Shown: one piece after another, positions 54,808 to 64,000 of the stretch
Layout: each line of letters opens with the position of its first letter
Numbering within the stretch: position 1 is the stretch's first letter
Assembly (NCBI GenBank): GCA_021202515.1
Contig: JAJQCW010000043.1
Location: 1-64,000 of the forward strand
Direction: 5' to 3'
Source of the DNA: Clostridiales bacterium
GTDB lineage: Bacteria > Bacillota > Clostridia > Oscillospirales > Oscillospiraceae
DNA: 64,000 nucleotides
Translations under genes and position numbers: made by a program
The notes under the pieces: generated by a model
The model's database searches: none
The model's input: the letters and a program-made list of their open reading frames with translations, nothing else
Told to the model about the DNA's origin: nothing

Positions 54808-57576
54808 TCAACTATCCTCGTGGCCGGAGAATGCCTCCGCGTCGGCGGCGGCGCTCATGGCCTTCGCCAGCTCCAGATTGGCGTCCAACCCAGACTGCTG
54901 GCCCATTTGGAGCTTCATCTCGCTCCAGCGCTCCTTGCTGACCAGCACCTTCCGGGGCTTGGACCCCTCGAAGGGGCCGACCACGCCGGCCTCCTCCATT
55001 TGGTCCACCAGACGGGCGGCCCGGGCATAGCCCAGTTTCAGCTTCCGCTGGAGCATGGAGACCGAGGCCATCTCGGTTTCCACCACGGTGTCCACCGCGT
55101 CCACAAATAAGGGGTCTCTCCCCTCGTCCTGCTCCGGCTGCTGGTCTGTGCCGTCCGGCATGGTCACGTTCATGGCGGAGGCCCCGCCCTTGCCCTTCTT
55201 GTCGTTCTGTTTGGCGAACTCCTCCACCTGCTGAATGACTTCCTCATCGTAGCTGGGCGCGGAATTGGCCTTGATGTCCTCGATGACGGCGTTTACCTCC
55301 TCCTCGGAGATGAAGCAGCCCTGCACCCGGCGCTTTCCCTTGCCCAGGGGGGCGAAGAGCATATCGCCGTTGCCCACCAGGTTCTCCGCGCCGGAGCTGT
55401 CCAAAATGATGCGGGACTCCAGGGAGGACGCCACCGCCAGGGCGATCCGAGAGGGGATGTTGGCCTTCATCAGACCGGTGATAACGTCGGTAGAGGGCCG
55501 CTGGGTGGCGATGATCAGGTGCATTCCGGCGGCGCGGCCCATCTGGGCCACCCGGCAGATGGATTCTTCCACCTCCTTGGCTGCCACCAGCATCAGGTCG
55601 GCCAGCTCGTCGATGACGATCACCACGCGGGGCAGCTTTTTGGCCCCAAGGTCGGGGTTGGCCTCCACCACTGCGTTGTAGGTGTTCAGTTCCCGCACCC
55701 CCTGCCCGGCGAAGAGCTGGTAGCGCTGCATCATCTCATACACCGCCCATTGCAGCGCGCCCGCCGCCTTTTTGGGGTCAGTGACCACGGGGATGCGCAG
55801 GTGGGGAATGCCGTTGTAGTTGCCCAGCTCCACCATCTTGGGGTCGATCATAATCAGGTTCACGTCCTCCGGGGAGGACTTGTAGAGCAGCGAAATGATG
55901 AGGGAGTTGGTGCAGACCGACTTGCCGGAGCCGGTGGTGCCGGCGATGAGCATATGGGGCAGCTTGGCGATGTCCCCCACCACATTGTTGTTGGCGATGT
56001 CCTTGCCCACGGCAAAGGCCACAGGGGACTTGGCCTCCCGGAACTCCTTGGAGTCGATGACCGAGCGGATGGTGACCTGGTTGACCAGCTTGTTGGGGAC
56101 CTCGATGCCCACCACCGAGTTCTGCCCCGGCACCGGGGCAATGCGGACGCTGACCACGCCCAGGCTCAGGGCGATGTCCTTGGAGAGGTTGGTCAGCTTG
56201 TTGAGGCGGATACCCCGCTCCAGCTCCAGGTCATACCGGGTGACGGAGGGGCCGCGGGTGACCTCCACGATGTTGGACTCGATGCCGAAAGACTGGATCG
56301 TTTCCTCCAGAAGCGCTCTGGTCTGTTCCAGCTCCTTCCCGGCGGCGCTGCCGTTGACCCCTTCCGCCTGATGCAGCAGCGCAACAGAGGGCGCATGATA
56401 CCCTTCCTCCTTTGCCGCCGCAGGTGGTTCTTTTGTGGGCGTTTGAACGGGAGCGGCGCCTTTTTTCCTGGACTTTTTCGCGGGCTGCTCCTCCTGCTCC
56501 TCCTGCTGCACTTTGGCAAGATAATCTCCCGGTGTGCTCACCGCGGGTTTGCCGTTGAACAGCTTCTCATTCTTGCTCTGTTTCCTGGGCATCTGGCTGG
56601 CGGGAATGAAGTCCTGGCCCTCCGGGATAATGGTTTCCACCACCGGCGGCTCCATCTCATGGGGAGCAGGCTCCACCTCGTCCACCGGCAGGTCAAATTC
56701 CTTGCGGAATCGCCGCCTGGTAACGGGACGTGGGGTTTCTTTCTTTTCCGCCGGGGCTTCCGGCTCCTCCGGCTCTTCCAGCTCTTCCCCTTCCTCGTCC
56801 TCTTCCAGGTCGTAGGCCGCACCTGGTTTCAGCCGCTCCAGCAGACTGGGACGGGGCTGCTCCTCCACCGCCTGCCGTGCCGCCTTTTCCCTGCGGCGTT
56901 TTTCCTGCCGGGCAGAAAAAGCGCCGATGATTTTGTCGGCCAACAGCTCCGGCGTGACGCAGGTCAGCACCATGACAACGGCCGCCGTTACCAACAGCAG
57001 CAGAAACAGCGCCCCCCACCGGCTGAACACCTGGGAGAGGGCCACCGCCGCCGAGCCGCCCAGCACACCGCCGGTGTACCCCTGTCCCTGGAGGTCCCAC
57101 AGGCGGCTCACGCCGTCGGTAGCCAGGTTCAGGTCCAGGGTTCCGAGGACGGTATGCACCATCGCCCCAACCAGCAGCGGCAGCAGCAGCGCGCAGACCG
57201 TCCGCCCTAGGACGGGCCGGTTCCGGTGGAAGAACAGTACGCCGCTGGCGATGAGCAATCCCACCGGCGCGAACCAGTAGCCGCAGCCCACTAGCCCCCG
57301 CTCCAGCCACTCCAGGAAAGCGATAAAACTCCCCTGCACCTGGAACCAGCTCAGGGCGGAAAACACCGCCAGCAGCAACAGCACCGCCGCCCACACTGTC
57401 CGGGCAGTACCGGCCTGGGCCGCATTGCGCCGCCGCCCGGCGGGAGCCGGGGTTTTTGCCGACGACGCTTTGGACGCGGCAGGCTTGGACTTATTCGCGG
57501 CGGATTTTCTGGCCTGCGCAGGCTTTTTGGTCGTCGTCTTTTTGGTCTGAGATTTTTTTGTCTGACTTGCTGCCAT
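54808..57576 (-). CDS. ftsK: DNA translocase FtsK/SpoIIIE
   Basis: 922 aa. A basic Lys/Thr/Ala-rich start, four N-terminal membrane helices (about residues 55-210), a charged linker with Glu-rich stretches, then the motor: Walker A AGTTGSGKSVCTNSL, Walker B VVIVIDELADLM. A C-terminal gamma winged helix follows (LQRKLKLGYARAARLVDQME). Pumps chromosome DNA across the division or sporulation septum. ATG at 57576 with AGGAGA 7 nt upstream. Confidence 0.95.
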   Translation of the reverse strand: MAASQTKKSQTKKTTTKKPAQARKSAANKSKPAASKASSAKTPAPAGRRRNAAQAGTARTVWAAVLLLLAVFSALSWFQVQGSFIAFLEWLERGLVGCGYWFAPVGLLIASGVLFFHRNRPVLGRTVCALLLPLLVGAMVHTVLGTLDLNLATDGVSRLWDLQGQGYTGGVLGGSAAVALSQVFSRWGALFLLLLVTAAVVMVLTCVTPELLADKIIGAFSARQEKRRREKAARQAVEEQPRPSLLERLKPGAAYDLEEDEEGEELEEPEEPEAPAEKKETPRPVTRRRFRKEFDLPVDEVEPAPHEMEPPVVETIIPEGQDFIPASQMPRKQSKNEKLFNGKPAVSTPGDYLAKVQQEEQEEQPAKKSRKKGAAPVQTPTKEPPAAAKEEGYHAPSVALLHQAEGVNGSAAGKELEQTRALLEETIQSFGIESNIVEVTRGPSVTRYDLELERGIRLNKLTNLSKDIALSLGVVSVRIAPVPGQNSVVGIEVPNKLVNQVTIRSVIDSKEFREAKSPVAFAVGKDIANNNVVGDIAKLPHMLIAGTTGSGKSVCTNSLIISLLYKSSPEDVNLIMIDPKMVELGNYNGIPHLRIPVVTDPKKAAGALQWAVYEMMQRYQLFAGQGVRELNTYNAVVEANPDLGAKKLPRVVIVIDELADLMLVAAKEVEESICRVAQMGRAAGMHLIIATQRPSTDVITGLMKANIPSRIALAVASSLESRIILDSSGAENLVGNGDMLFAPLGKGKRRVQGCFISEEEVNAVIEDIKANSAPSYDEEVIQQVEEFAKQNDKKGKGGASAMNVTMPDGTDQQPEQDEGRDPLFVDAVDTVVETEMASVSMLQRKLKLGYARAARLVDQMEEAGVVGPFEGSKPRKVLVSKERWSEMKLQMGQQSGLDANLELAKAMSAAADAEAFSGHEDS

Positions 57577-57705
57577 AACAAATTCTCCTTCGTGCAGAAA
57601 CCGCTGACGGCGCGCCCAGCCCTTGCGCCAGGTTCGTTTCATCAGCGGTTTCGTTCATGAATCCGGCGGACAGCAGGGCCCGTCGAACGGAAAAGTAGAG
57701 TTGCC

Positions 57706-58542
57706 TTAAAGCACGAAGCTAAGTACCAGGGCAAGCACGCCTACGCCCCAGCAGTAATAGGCAAACGCGCCGAATTTGCCCTTGTCTGAGAGCAAATTCA
57801 CCAGACGAATAGCGAAGTAGCCGGAGACCGTCGCCACCAGCACCCCCACCAGGTAGACCGGGATCATATCTGCGTCAATGCCCACCTCCAGCGCGTCTTT
57901 CAGGCTGAGGATGTTGGCTCCGATGACCGCCGGGATGCTCATCAGGAAGGAGTAACGCACGGCGTACTCCCGCTGATACCCCCGAAGCAGACCCGCCGCA
58001 ATGGTGGTGCCGGAGCGGGACAGGCCGGGCACCGTAGCCAGGCCTTGGGCGCAGCCCACCACCAGAGCGTCCACGATGGTGGCATTTTTCTCCGTCTTTT
58101 TGCCATGGGCCATGCGGTCAGAGACAAAGAGCAAGGTGCCCGTCACCAGCAAAGCGAAACCGATGAAATAAGTGTTGCTATAGAGACTGTCCACCAGATC
58201 CTTGATGGGCAGCACCAGGAACAGGGGCAAGGTACCCACGATAATGAGCAAAATCATCCGCCGGGCGGGAGGGACCTCCTTGCCCTTGGTGCCGCCGTGG
58301 GCCAGGTCTCCGATCCACCGGAAGAACTCCAAAATCATCTCCCAGATATCCCGCCAGTAGACGATAAACACGGCGATCAGCGTTCCCAGGTGGAGCAGCA
58401 CGTCAAAAAACATGCTGGTCTCTTCCGCGCTTTGCAGCCCCAGGAAGTTTTGAAACAGCGAGAGGTGACCGGAGCTGGAAATGGGCAAAAACTCAGCGAT
58501 GCCCTGTACCAGGCCCAGAAATGCGGATTGCAGATAGGTCAT
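57706..58542 (-). CDS. uppP: Undecaprenyl-diphosphatase UppP/BacA
   Basis: 278 aa, about eight membrane helices. GIAEFLPISSSGHLSLFQNF and PGLSRSGTTIAAGLLRG are the two catalytic blocks of BacA-type phosphatases. Recycles undecaprenyl diphosphate to the carrier used for peptidoglycan, and gives some bacitracin resistance. ATG at 58542. Confidence 0.96.
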   Translation of the reverse strand: MTYLQSAFLGLVQGIAEFLPISSSGHLSLFQNFLGLQSAEETSMFFDVLLHLGTLIAVFIVYWRDIWEMILEFFRWIGDLAHGGTKGKEVPPARRMILLIIVGTLPLFLVLPIKDLVDSLYSNTYFIGFALLVTGTLLFVSDRMAHGKKTEKNATIVDALVVGCAQGLATVPGLSRSGTTIAAGLLRGYQREYAVRYSFLMSIPAVIGANILSLKDALEVGIDADMIPVYLVGVLVATVSGYFAIRLVNLLSDKGKFGAFAYYCWGVGVLALVLSFVL

Positions 58543-58598
58543 AGGTTTGGTTCCTCCAAAACAGGCGAAATGGATAGAGATTGAAGCAATGGTGGCCC

Positions 58599-59987
58599 TT
58601 AGTCGTTGTAGAAGGCCCGCATTGCCCGGTAGGTCATATAGCAGTCCAGCTTGCCGGACACCTCAAAGGGAGAGTGCATGGCCAGCAGAGGGGTGCCCGC
58701 GTCCAGCGTAGGGATGCCCCGGCGGGTCATATAGTGGGCGATGGTGCCGCCGCCGCCCTCGTCTACCTTGCCCAGCTCGCAGATCTGCCAGACCACGCCG
58801 TCGGCGTCCAGCACCCGGCGGGCATAGGCCACTACCTCGGCAGGGGCGTCCGACGCGCCGCTCTTGCCCCGGCTGCCGGTGTACTTGCACAGGCCCACGC
58901 CCTTGTTCAGCCGGGCGGCGTTGTGGGTGTCGTACACATAAGCGAAGTTGGGATCGTAGGCGGCGGTCACATCCACGGAGAGGCAGAAGGAGTTCTCGAT
59001 GCAGGTGTTCAGGTCGGCGCCCTGGGCACGGCACAGGTCGGCCAAGAAGATGTCGAAATAGGCGCTGTCCATACCGGTCAGCCCGTAGGAGCCGATCTCC
59101 TCCTTGTCGGTGAGGATGCAGATACCGGTGCGCTGGAGGGTGTCCTCGCTGTCGAACAGAGCCTTGAGGATGGCGTATCCACAGACCCGGTCATCCTGAC
59201 CGTAGCCGCCGATCAGGGAGCGGTCCAGCCCCACATCCGCCGGGTGGTAGGCGGGCGTGGCGCACAGCTCGGCGGAGATCAAATCGGCCTCGGTGATGCC
59301 GTACTTTTCGTTCAGCAGGTTCAACACCATCTGCTTGACCCGGTCCTTTTCGTCCTTTTCGGGAACGGGGCAGCTACCCAGGATGATATTCAGGTCCTCG
59401 CCCTTGATGGCCTGCCACAGGGGTTCCTTGGACTGTTTATCCGCCAGGTGGGGCAGCAGGTCGGGGATGGTCAGCACAGGGTCGCCGGGTTCGTCGCCGA
59501 TGCGAACGGTGACGGTGGTGCCGTCCGCCTTGCAGACCACGCCGCGAAGGGCCAGAGGGATGGAGACCCAGTGGTATTTGCGGATGCCGCCATAGTAGTG
59601 GGTCTTGGCCAGGGCCAGTTCGCTGTCCTCATAGAGAGGGGTGGGCTTCAGGTCCAGCCGGGGGCAGTCGATGTGCGCGCCGCCGATGACCACGCCCTGC
59701 TCCAGGGACTTCTGTCCGATGACTGCCAGCAAAATGGACTTGTTGCTGATGACGCGATAGACCTTGTCGCCGGGTTTCAGGGCTTCGCCCCGCACCAGAG
59801 GCCGGTAGCCCCGCTCTTTCGCCAGCGCCACAGTCTCGGTCACGCACTCCCGCTCGGTGTGGCCCTTGTCCAGGTAGTCCTTGTACCCTTCGCAGTAGGC
59901 GTTCATCTCTGCACGCTCCGCCGCCGAAATGCGGTCATAGCCGTTGTCCCGGTTCAGCAAAAGCGTTTCCTTTTTTGTTTCTTCCAT
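58599..59987 (-). CDS. M18 family aminopeptidase
   Basis: 462 aa. Metal and catalytic blocks: GGAHIDCPRLD, DRSLIGGYGQDDRVC, LTDKEEIGSYGLTGMDSA, SVDVTAAYDP, and MHSPFEVSGKLD. M18 enzymes are large cytosolic zinc aminopeptidases preferring acidic or neutral N-termini. ATG at 59987 with AGGAG 9 nt upstream; promoter at 60121-60149. Confidence 0.92.
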   Translation of the reverse strand: MEETKKETLLLNRDNGYDRISAAERAEMNAYCEGYKDYLDKGHTERECVTETVALAKERGYRPLVRGEALKPGDKVYRVISNKSILLAVIGQKSLEQGVVIGGAHIDCPRLDLKPTPLYEDSELALAKTHYYGGIRKYHWVSIPLALRGVVCKADGTTVTVRIGDEPGDPVLTIPDLLPHLADKQSKEPLWQAIKGEDLNIILGSCPVPEKDEKDRVKQMVLNLLNEKYGITEADLISAELCATPAYHPADVGLDRSLIGGYGQDDRVCGYAILKALFDSEDTLQRTGICILTDKEEIGSYGLTGMDSAYFDIFLADLCRAQGADLNTCIENSFCLSVDVTAAYDPNFAYVYDTHNAARLNKGVGLCKYTGSRGKSGASDAPAEVVAYARRVLDADGVVWQICELGKVDEGGGGTIAHYMTRRGIPTLDAGTPLLAMHSPFEVSGKLDCYMTYRAMRAFYND

Positions 59988-60120
59988 GATAATCGGCTCC
60001 TATCAAAATCCAAAATTTAGGATACCCCTTTGTATCAGCCTTTTTAGTGATTTCAAACGGAAAACCTCTCCACCACATGGCTGCGCAAAAAGGATAACCA
60101 GTTTCAAAAACTACTCACAC

Positions 60121-60149
60121 ATTGTATCCATTTGTTTGCGGTTTGTCAA
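60121..60149 (-). promoter_or_regulatory. Promoter of the M18 aminopeptidase gene
   Basis: Minus strand TTGACA (60144-60149), 17-nt spacer, TACAAT (60121-60126). The 130-nt leader contains AAACTGGTTATCC (60092-60104), the same motif that closes repeat A. Confidence 0.75.
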
Positions 60150-60193
60150 CCATCTGTAAACCGCTCTTCGTCATCGCAAGGGCCTGGCTGCTG

Positions 60194-60787
60194 TCACGGC
60201 TCCCTCAGCAGCCGCCGGAACAGTTCCCGCACCTCCGCCTGGAACGCCTCCCGGCTGCCGTCGTTGACCAGTACATAGTCGCACATGGCCCGATACCACG
60301 CCTCGTCCTTCTGGGCGGCGACTCTGGCGCGGGCGTAGTCCTCGCTGATGCCCTCTCTGTCCATAATGCGCCGCACCCGGACCTCTGCCGGGGCGCAGAT
60401 CGCTATGATTTTGTCGCAGTCCTCTCGCAGCTCGCTCTCCAGCAGGGCCACCGCGTCAATGGCCGCTCCAGCGCGCCCGGTCTGCTCCGCCTCCCGGACC
60501 TGGCAGCGGACCTCCCGAACGATGAAGCCGAAGGTAATACCGTTCAAGTCGGCCAGCGCTTGTGGGTCGTGAAATACGATGTCCCCCAGCTTCTTCCGGT
60601 CGATCCCCTCCGGGCCGGACACCGGCCCGAACCGGGCGGTCAGCGCCTCTTGCAGTGGTACGCTGGTGCGCAGCAGCTCATGATAGATGGCGTCGCAGTC
60701 CAGAACCGCCGCGTTCAGCGCCTCCAGCTCTCGGAGGGCAGTGGTCTTACCCGCGCCGGTGCCGCCGACGATGCCCAGCACCTTCAT
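60194..60787 (-). CDS. coaE: Dephospho-CoA kinase
   Basis: About 197 aa. P-loop GIVGGTGAGKTTALRELE, DCDAIYHELL, and ALLESELREDCDKIIAICAP are typical of CoaE, the last step of coenzyme A synthesis. ATG at 60787 overlaps the tsaC stop (ATGA), with GGAAG upstream. Confidence 0.93.
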   Translation of the reverse strand: MKVLGIVGGTGAGKTTALRELEALNAAVLDCDAIYHELLRTSVPLQEALTARFGPVSGPEGIDRKKLGDIVFHDPQALADLNGITFGFIVREVRCQVREAEQTGRAGAAIDAVALLESELREDCDKIIAICAPAEVRVRRIMDREGISEDYARARVAAQKDEAWYRAMCDYVLVNDGSREAFQAEVRELFRRLLREP

Positions 60788-61821
60788 CGGACTTCCACCA
60801 CGTGGAACCCGGCAGCCTTTTTCAGTCGGTTGCCCACTGCCAGCCCCAGCCCCTCGGAGTCGGGGCACTGGGCATAAATTTCCTGCACCTGGGTACTATC
60901 GAAGGCCCGCAGCGCATCGAACACCCGCCTGGCCTGCTCCGCCTTGTCCTCCACGCTGCCCAGGGACTGCACCACCTGCTCCTGGTAACGCTCCGCGAAC
61001 TCGTCAAAGCAGATGACCCCGGAGTACCGGCCCACGTTGGCCTGAATAAACCGTGCGCTGCGCTCCGGCTCCCCCACCACCACAGTGACAGGGGCCTTGG
61101 GCGCATAGTGCCGGTAGGCCATGCCGGGGGCGCGGGGCACCTCGCCGGGAGCCGGTTCGCTGGTGACGGCCCCGTTGATGCGGACGGTGCCAATGACCGC
61201 CTGAATGTCCTCCAGAGGCATTCCGCCGGGGCGGAGCAACTGTGGCGGCTCACAGGTCAGGTCGATGATGGTGGATTCCACCCCCACAGCGCAGTCTCCC
61301 CCGTCCACGATGCCCTCGATTTTACCCGCCATGTCCTCGATGACGTGCTGGGCGGTGGTGCAGCTTGGGCGGCCCGATGTGTTGGCGCTGGGGGCCGCCA
61401 CCGGCACCCCCGCCGCCTTTATAATCGCCAGGGCCACGGGATGGGAGGGGCAGCGGACGGCCACGGTGTCCAGCCCGCCGGTGGTGCGCTTGGGCACCAC
61501 GTCTTTGGCCTGCAAGATCATAGTCAGGGGGCCGGGCCAGAATTGTTCCGCCAGCCGGTAGGCCACTTCCGGCACATCTTTGCAATAGTCCGCCAGCCAA
61601 TCCGCCGAGGGGACGTGGATGATGAGCGGGTTGTTGGAGGGGCGGCCCTTGGCCTCGTAAATGCGGCGCACCGCGTCCTCGTTCAGCGCGTCCGCCCCCA
61701 AACCGTAGACGGTCTCCGTGGGGATGGCCACCAGTCCGCCCTCCCGGATGATATGCGCGGCCTGGTCGATTTCTTCCTGATATCCCTCTGCCTGGGGGAT
61801 GATAAACAGCTTGGTTCTCAT
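60784..61821 (-). CDS. tsaC: L-threonylcarbamoyladenylate synthase (Sua5/YwlC type)
   Basis: 345 aa. YrdC core: GGLVAIPTETVYGLGADALN, KGRPSNNPLIIHV, DTVAVRCPSHPVALAIIKAA, and SANTSGRPS. The extra C-terminal Sua5 domain (about 210-345) marks the long Sua5 form. Makes the threonylcarbamoyl-AMP used for tRNA t6A37. ATG at 61821. Next to prfA, an order frequent in Firmicutes. Confidence 0.94.
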   Translation of the reverse strand: MRTKLFIIPQAEGYQEEIDQAAHIIREGGLVAIPTETVYGLGADALNEDAVRRIYEAKGRPSNNPLIIHVPSADWLADYCKDVPEVAYRLAEQFWPGPLTMILQAKDVVPKRTTGGLDTVAVRCPSHPVALAIIKAAGVPVAAPSANTSGRPSCTTAQHVIEDMAGKIEGIVDGGDCAVGVESTIIDLTCEPPQLLRPGGMPLEDIQAVIGTVRINGAVTSEPAPGEVPRAPGMAYRHYAPKAPVTVVVGEPERSARFIQANVGRYSGVICFDEFAERYQEQVVQSLGSVEDKAEQARRVFDALRAFDSTQVQEIYAQCPDSEGLGLAVGNRLKKAAGFHVVEVR

Positions 61822-61839
61822 GCTTTGCCTCTTAACGGT

Positions 61840-62907
61840 TTATAACGAATGTTCCGCCAGCTTCTCCGCTTGTGCGGCGGAGGCCAGCGCGTCGATCAGC
61901 TCGTCCAGCGCTCCATCCATGACGCTGTCCAGCTTGTAAAGGGTCAATCCGATCCGGTGGTCCGTGACCCGGCCCTGGGGGAAGTTGTAGGTGCGGATGC
62001 GCTCGTTGCGCATCCCCGTTCCCACCTGGCTGCGGCGGTCCGCCGCCACCGTCTCCTGCTGCTCCCGCAGCTTTTGCTGGTAGAGCCTGGCCCGCAAAAT
62101 CTCCAGCGCCCGGTCTTTGTTCTGGAACTGGCTGCGCTGATCCTGGCACTCCACCACCGTCCCCGTGGGGATGTGGGTCACGCGGATGGCGGAAGAGGTC
62201 TTGTTGATGTGCTGGCCTCCTGCGCCAGAGCTGCGGAAGGTGTCGATGCGCAGGTCGTTTCGGTCCAATTCAAACTCTACCTCGTCCACCTCCGGTAGCA
62301 CTGCCACGGTGACGGTGGAGGTGTGGACCCGCCCACCGGATTCCGTCTCCGGCACCCGCTGGACCCGGTGGACGCCGGATTCGTACTTCATGCGGGAATA
62401 AACGTCCTCGCCGCTGACGGTAAAGGTAATTTCCTTCACACCGCCCAATTCGGTCAGACTGGCGTTGGCGACCTCCTGTTTCCAGCCCCGGCGGTCTCCG
62501 TACATGCCGTACATCCGGTAGAGGGAGTGGGCGAACAGGGCGGCTTCCTCTCCCCCGACCCCGGCGCGAATCTCCACAATGACATTTTTGCCGTCGTTGG
62601 GGTCCTTGGGCAGGAGTAAAATTTGCAGCTCCCGCTCCAGCCGCTGAGCGTCCTCCTTGGCGGTCTGGTACTCCTCCGCTGCCAGCGCCCGCAGCTCCGG
62701 GTCCGGGTCGTGGGACAGTTCCTCGGACTGCTCCATGGTCTCCTGGCAGCGCTGCCACGCCCGGTAGGTGGTCACCAGCTCCTCCAGCTCCCGCAGTTCC
62801 CGGTTCAGTTTTGCCACCAGAGCGGCGTCGTCGTAGGTCTCCGGCTGGTTGAGCCGGGCCTGCACCAGACTGTACCGCTGCTCCAGTTGCCGCAGTTTTT
62901 CAAACAT
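61840..62907 (-). CDS. prfA: Peptide chain release factor 1
   Basis: 355 aa. GGQ at residues 230-232 (SSGAGGQHINKTSSA) is the hydrolysis motif. The codon-recognition tripeptide is PET at 186-188, the PxT form of RF1 (UAA/UAG). ATG at 62907 (MFEKLRQLEQ) with AAGGA 10 nt upstream; an in-frame ATG 21 nt earlier overlaps ydcF. Confidence 0.96.
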   Translation of the reverse strand: MFEKLRQLEQRYSLVQARLNQPETYDDAALVAKLNRELRELEELVTTYRAWQRCQETMEQSEELSHDPDPELRALAAEEYQTAKEDAQRLERELQILLLPKDPNDGKNVIVEIRAGVGGEEAALFAHSLYRMYGMYGDRRGWKQEVANASLTELGGVKEITFTVSGEDVYSRMKYESGVHRVQRVPETESGGRVHTSTVTVAVLPEVDEVEFELDRNDLRIDTFRSSGAGGQHINKTSSAIRVTHIPTGTVVECQDQRSQFQNKDRALEILRARLYQQKLREQQETVAADRRSQVGTGMRNERIRTYNFPQGRVTDHRIGLTLYKLDSVMDGALDELIDALASAAQAEKLAEHSL

Positions 62908-62908
62908 T

Positions 62909-63682
62909 TTATATCGTTCCTTTGTCAAACAGCCAGGATTTCACCAGCGCCGCGCCCTCTCTGGCCCGGAAGTAGGTCTTGTACCCGATTCCACCCGGCA
63001 CCGGTGTGGAGAGGGTGCTGATTTCCAGCCCAATGCGCCGGGCCAACAGCTTCACCCGCGCCAAATGCGCCCCGTTGCTGACCACCAGCAGGTTTTCCGT
63101 GGAATATCCCTGACTTTGCAGCAGCCGGGCGGAAAAGAGCAGGTTCTCCAGGGTGTTGGTGGCGCTTTCCTCCAATAAAATTTGTTCCCGATGGAAACCG
63201 CCCTCGACCAGATAGTCCGCCATGCAGGAGGCTTCGGAGAACGGCTCGTCGTCCCCCATCCCGCCGGTGACCACCACGGTCATGTCCGGGTGGGTGTCCA
63301 AATAGTCCAGAGCAACGTCCAGCCGCCCTGTCAGCACTGGGGAGGGTTCGTGGTTCCAGAGCTTGGCTCCCAGAATCACCATGACCTCCGGCTCCCCGTT
63401 GATTTGGCTGTCAGAATTTGCGTAAATCATCGCTTCCAGCCCTCCAAACACTGCGCAGACCGCCAGCACCCCGGCGGCGGCGGACCGGAGCAGCCATTTT
63501 CTCTGGCGGGGCGGCAGCAGCGCGGCCACGGTCAGCAGCGCCAGCAGCACTGCCAGGCCCCACAGGACCAGCGCCCCAAAGAGCCACGGTCGGCCTCCCG
63601 TGTACAGCAGATACCCTCCGGCTGCCAGCAGGAGCAGCGCTCCCGCCCCGCCCAAGGACCAGCGCCGGGCCAACGTGTTCAC
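62909..63682 (-). CDS. YdcF/ElyC-family membrane protein
   Basis: About 257 aa. Three N-terminal helices (GGAGALLLLAAGGYLLYTGG and following), then a DUF218 domain: VMVILGAKLWNHEPSPVLTG, VVVTGGMGDDEPFSEASCMA, ATNTLENLLFSARLL, VVSNGAHLARV. E. coli ElyC and SanA of this family affect envelope lipid carriers. GTG start at 63682 with GGAGG 7 nt upstream, overlapping the ABC-F stop by 4 nt. Confidence 0.88.
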   Translation of the reverse strand: MNTLARRWSLGGAGALLLLAAGGYLLYTGGRPWLFGALVLWGLAVLLALLTVAALLPPRQRKWLLRSAAAGVLAVCAVFGGLEAMIYANSDSQINGEPEVMVILGAKLWNHEPSPVLTGRLDVALDYLDTHPDMTVVVTGGMGDDEPFSEASCMADYLVEGGFHREQILLEESATNTLENLLFSARLLQSQGYSTENLLVVSNGAHLARVKLLARRIGLEISTLSTPVPGGIGYKTYFRAREGAALVKSWLFDKGTI

Positions 63683-64000
63683 TTTTCCGCCTCCAGCTCC
63701 AGGGACAATGCCTCCCACTCCTCGTAGAGGGTGGCAAGCTGCTCCTCCAATGTCTGTTGCTCGACGGTCAGCTCCTGGAGCCGCTGGTAGTCGGTGGCGT
63801 GGACCTCCATCTCGCCCTCCAACTCAGCCTGTCGCTCCTCGGTTTTGGCGATCTCCCGCTCGATTTGGTTCAGGCGCTTTTCCAACTGCTTGGTGCCGCC
63901 GGTGCGCTTGGGCTTTTCCTTTTTGGGCTTCTCCACCTTGGGCTGGAGGACACTGCGCAGTTCTTCCTCCCTGGCCTTTTTCGCCAGCCACGCCTCATAG
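63679..64000 (-). CDS. ABC-F ATPase, C-terminal end (cut by window edge)
   Basis: Partial; the frame is open to the window edge. The visible end reads YEAWLAKKAREEELRSVLQ, a Lys-rich linker (KPKKEKPKRTGG) and a coiled coil (KQLEKRLNQIEREIAKTEER, LEEQLATLYEEWEALSLELE). This is the ABC_tran_CTD coiled coil of Uup/YkpA-like ABC-F proteins, which act on the ribosome. The ATPase domains lie beyond 64000. Confidence 0.8.
   Translation of the reverse strand, partial: YEAWLAKKAREEELRSVLQPKVEKPKKEKPKRTGGTKQLEKRLNQIEREIAKTEERQAELEGEMEVHATDYQRLQELTVEQQTLEEQLATLYEEWEALSLELEAEK

Overview
The window is about 60% GC outside the inserted DNA. It encodes a complete spoIIIAA-AH operon, SpoIIIE/FtsK, a PdaA-type deacetylase and a G5/3D cell-wall protein. 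With consensus SD and sigma-A signals, this indicates an endospore-forming Clostridia member. I infer Oscillospiraceae of the Flavonifractor/Intestinimonas type from gene order and GC; no 16S is present. Nearly all chromosomal genes lie on the minus strand.

Left arm (1-8380). From left to right: an SDR oxidoreductase and an EFR1-type flavodoxin/ferredoxin; three tandem HXXEE membrane proteins with a sigma-A promoter; and a four-gene RiPP-like operon. The RiPP operon has a 79-aa Cys/Gly 'ACGX' repeat precursor (6685-6924), a radical SAM/SPASM maturase, a nitroreductase, and a split-barrel flavoprotein with one 4Fe-4S motif. A divergent HxlR regulator with a clear promoter and operator follows. 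Two dispersed structured repeat families (A and B) have one copy here and one in the right arm.

Mobile region (8383-25987). Two integrative elements sit head to tail in the 3' end of lysS. Three copies of a 16-bp core (GGCTTCATCGTCGGGA) at 8383, 16633 and 25972 bound them. Element 1 (about 8.3 kb) looks like a phage satellite (PICI-like): integrase, excisionase, cI-like repressor, replication protein, lone small terminase and a late-regulator-like protein, with no capsid genes. Element 2 (about 9.3 kb, lower GC) is plasmid-like: integrase, Rep protein with a long leader and a repeat-rich AT-rich region, SprT-like protein, serine recombinase and lipoproteins. Both carry the same control module in opposite orientation: a ribbon-helix-helix (RHH) gene divergent from a small coiled-coil gene, with three palindromic operators placed on the two promoters in the same way. 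Paired short direct repeats, probably integrase arm sites, flank each element. A further unmatched pair at 8275-8296 suggests the right end of a third, lost element.

Right arm (25959-64000). In order: lysS-greA; a HAD phosphatase; a PBP2-like transpeptidase with an FHA-FtsW fusion; a polysaccharide-export type ABC ATPase; and the run spoIIIAA-AH, nusB, M22, xseA, xseB, ispA, PAP2-like, dxs, tlyA, nadK, argR (transcribed right to left). Then come TIGR04076 and CYTH genes, a MocR regulator, a G5/3D protein, a monoglyceride-lipase-like hydrolase, pdaA, an esterase, a probable 337-nt non-coding RNA with a perfect promoter and terminator (54345-54681), ftsK, uppP, an M18 aminopeptidase, coaE, tsaC, prfA, ydcF, and the C-terminus of an ABC-F ATPase cut by the window edge. 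No tRNA, rRNA or CRISPR array was seen.
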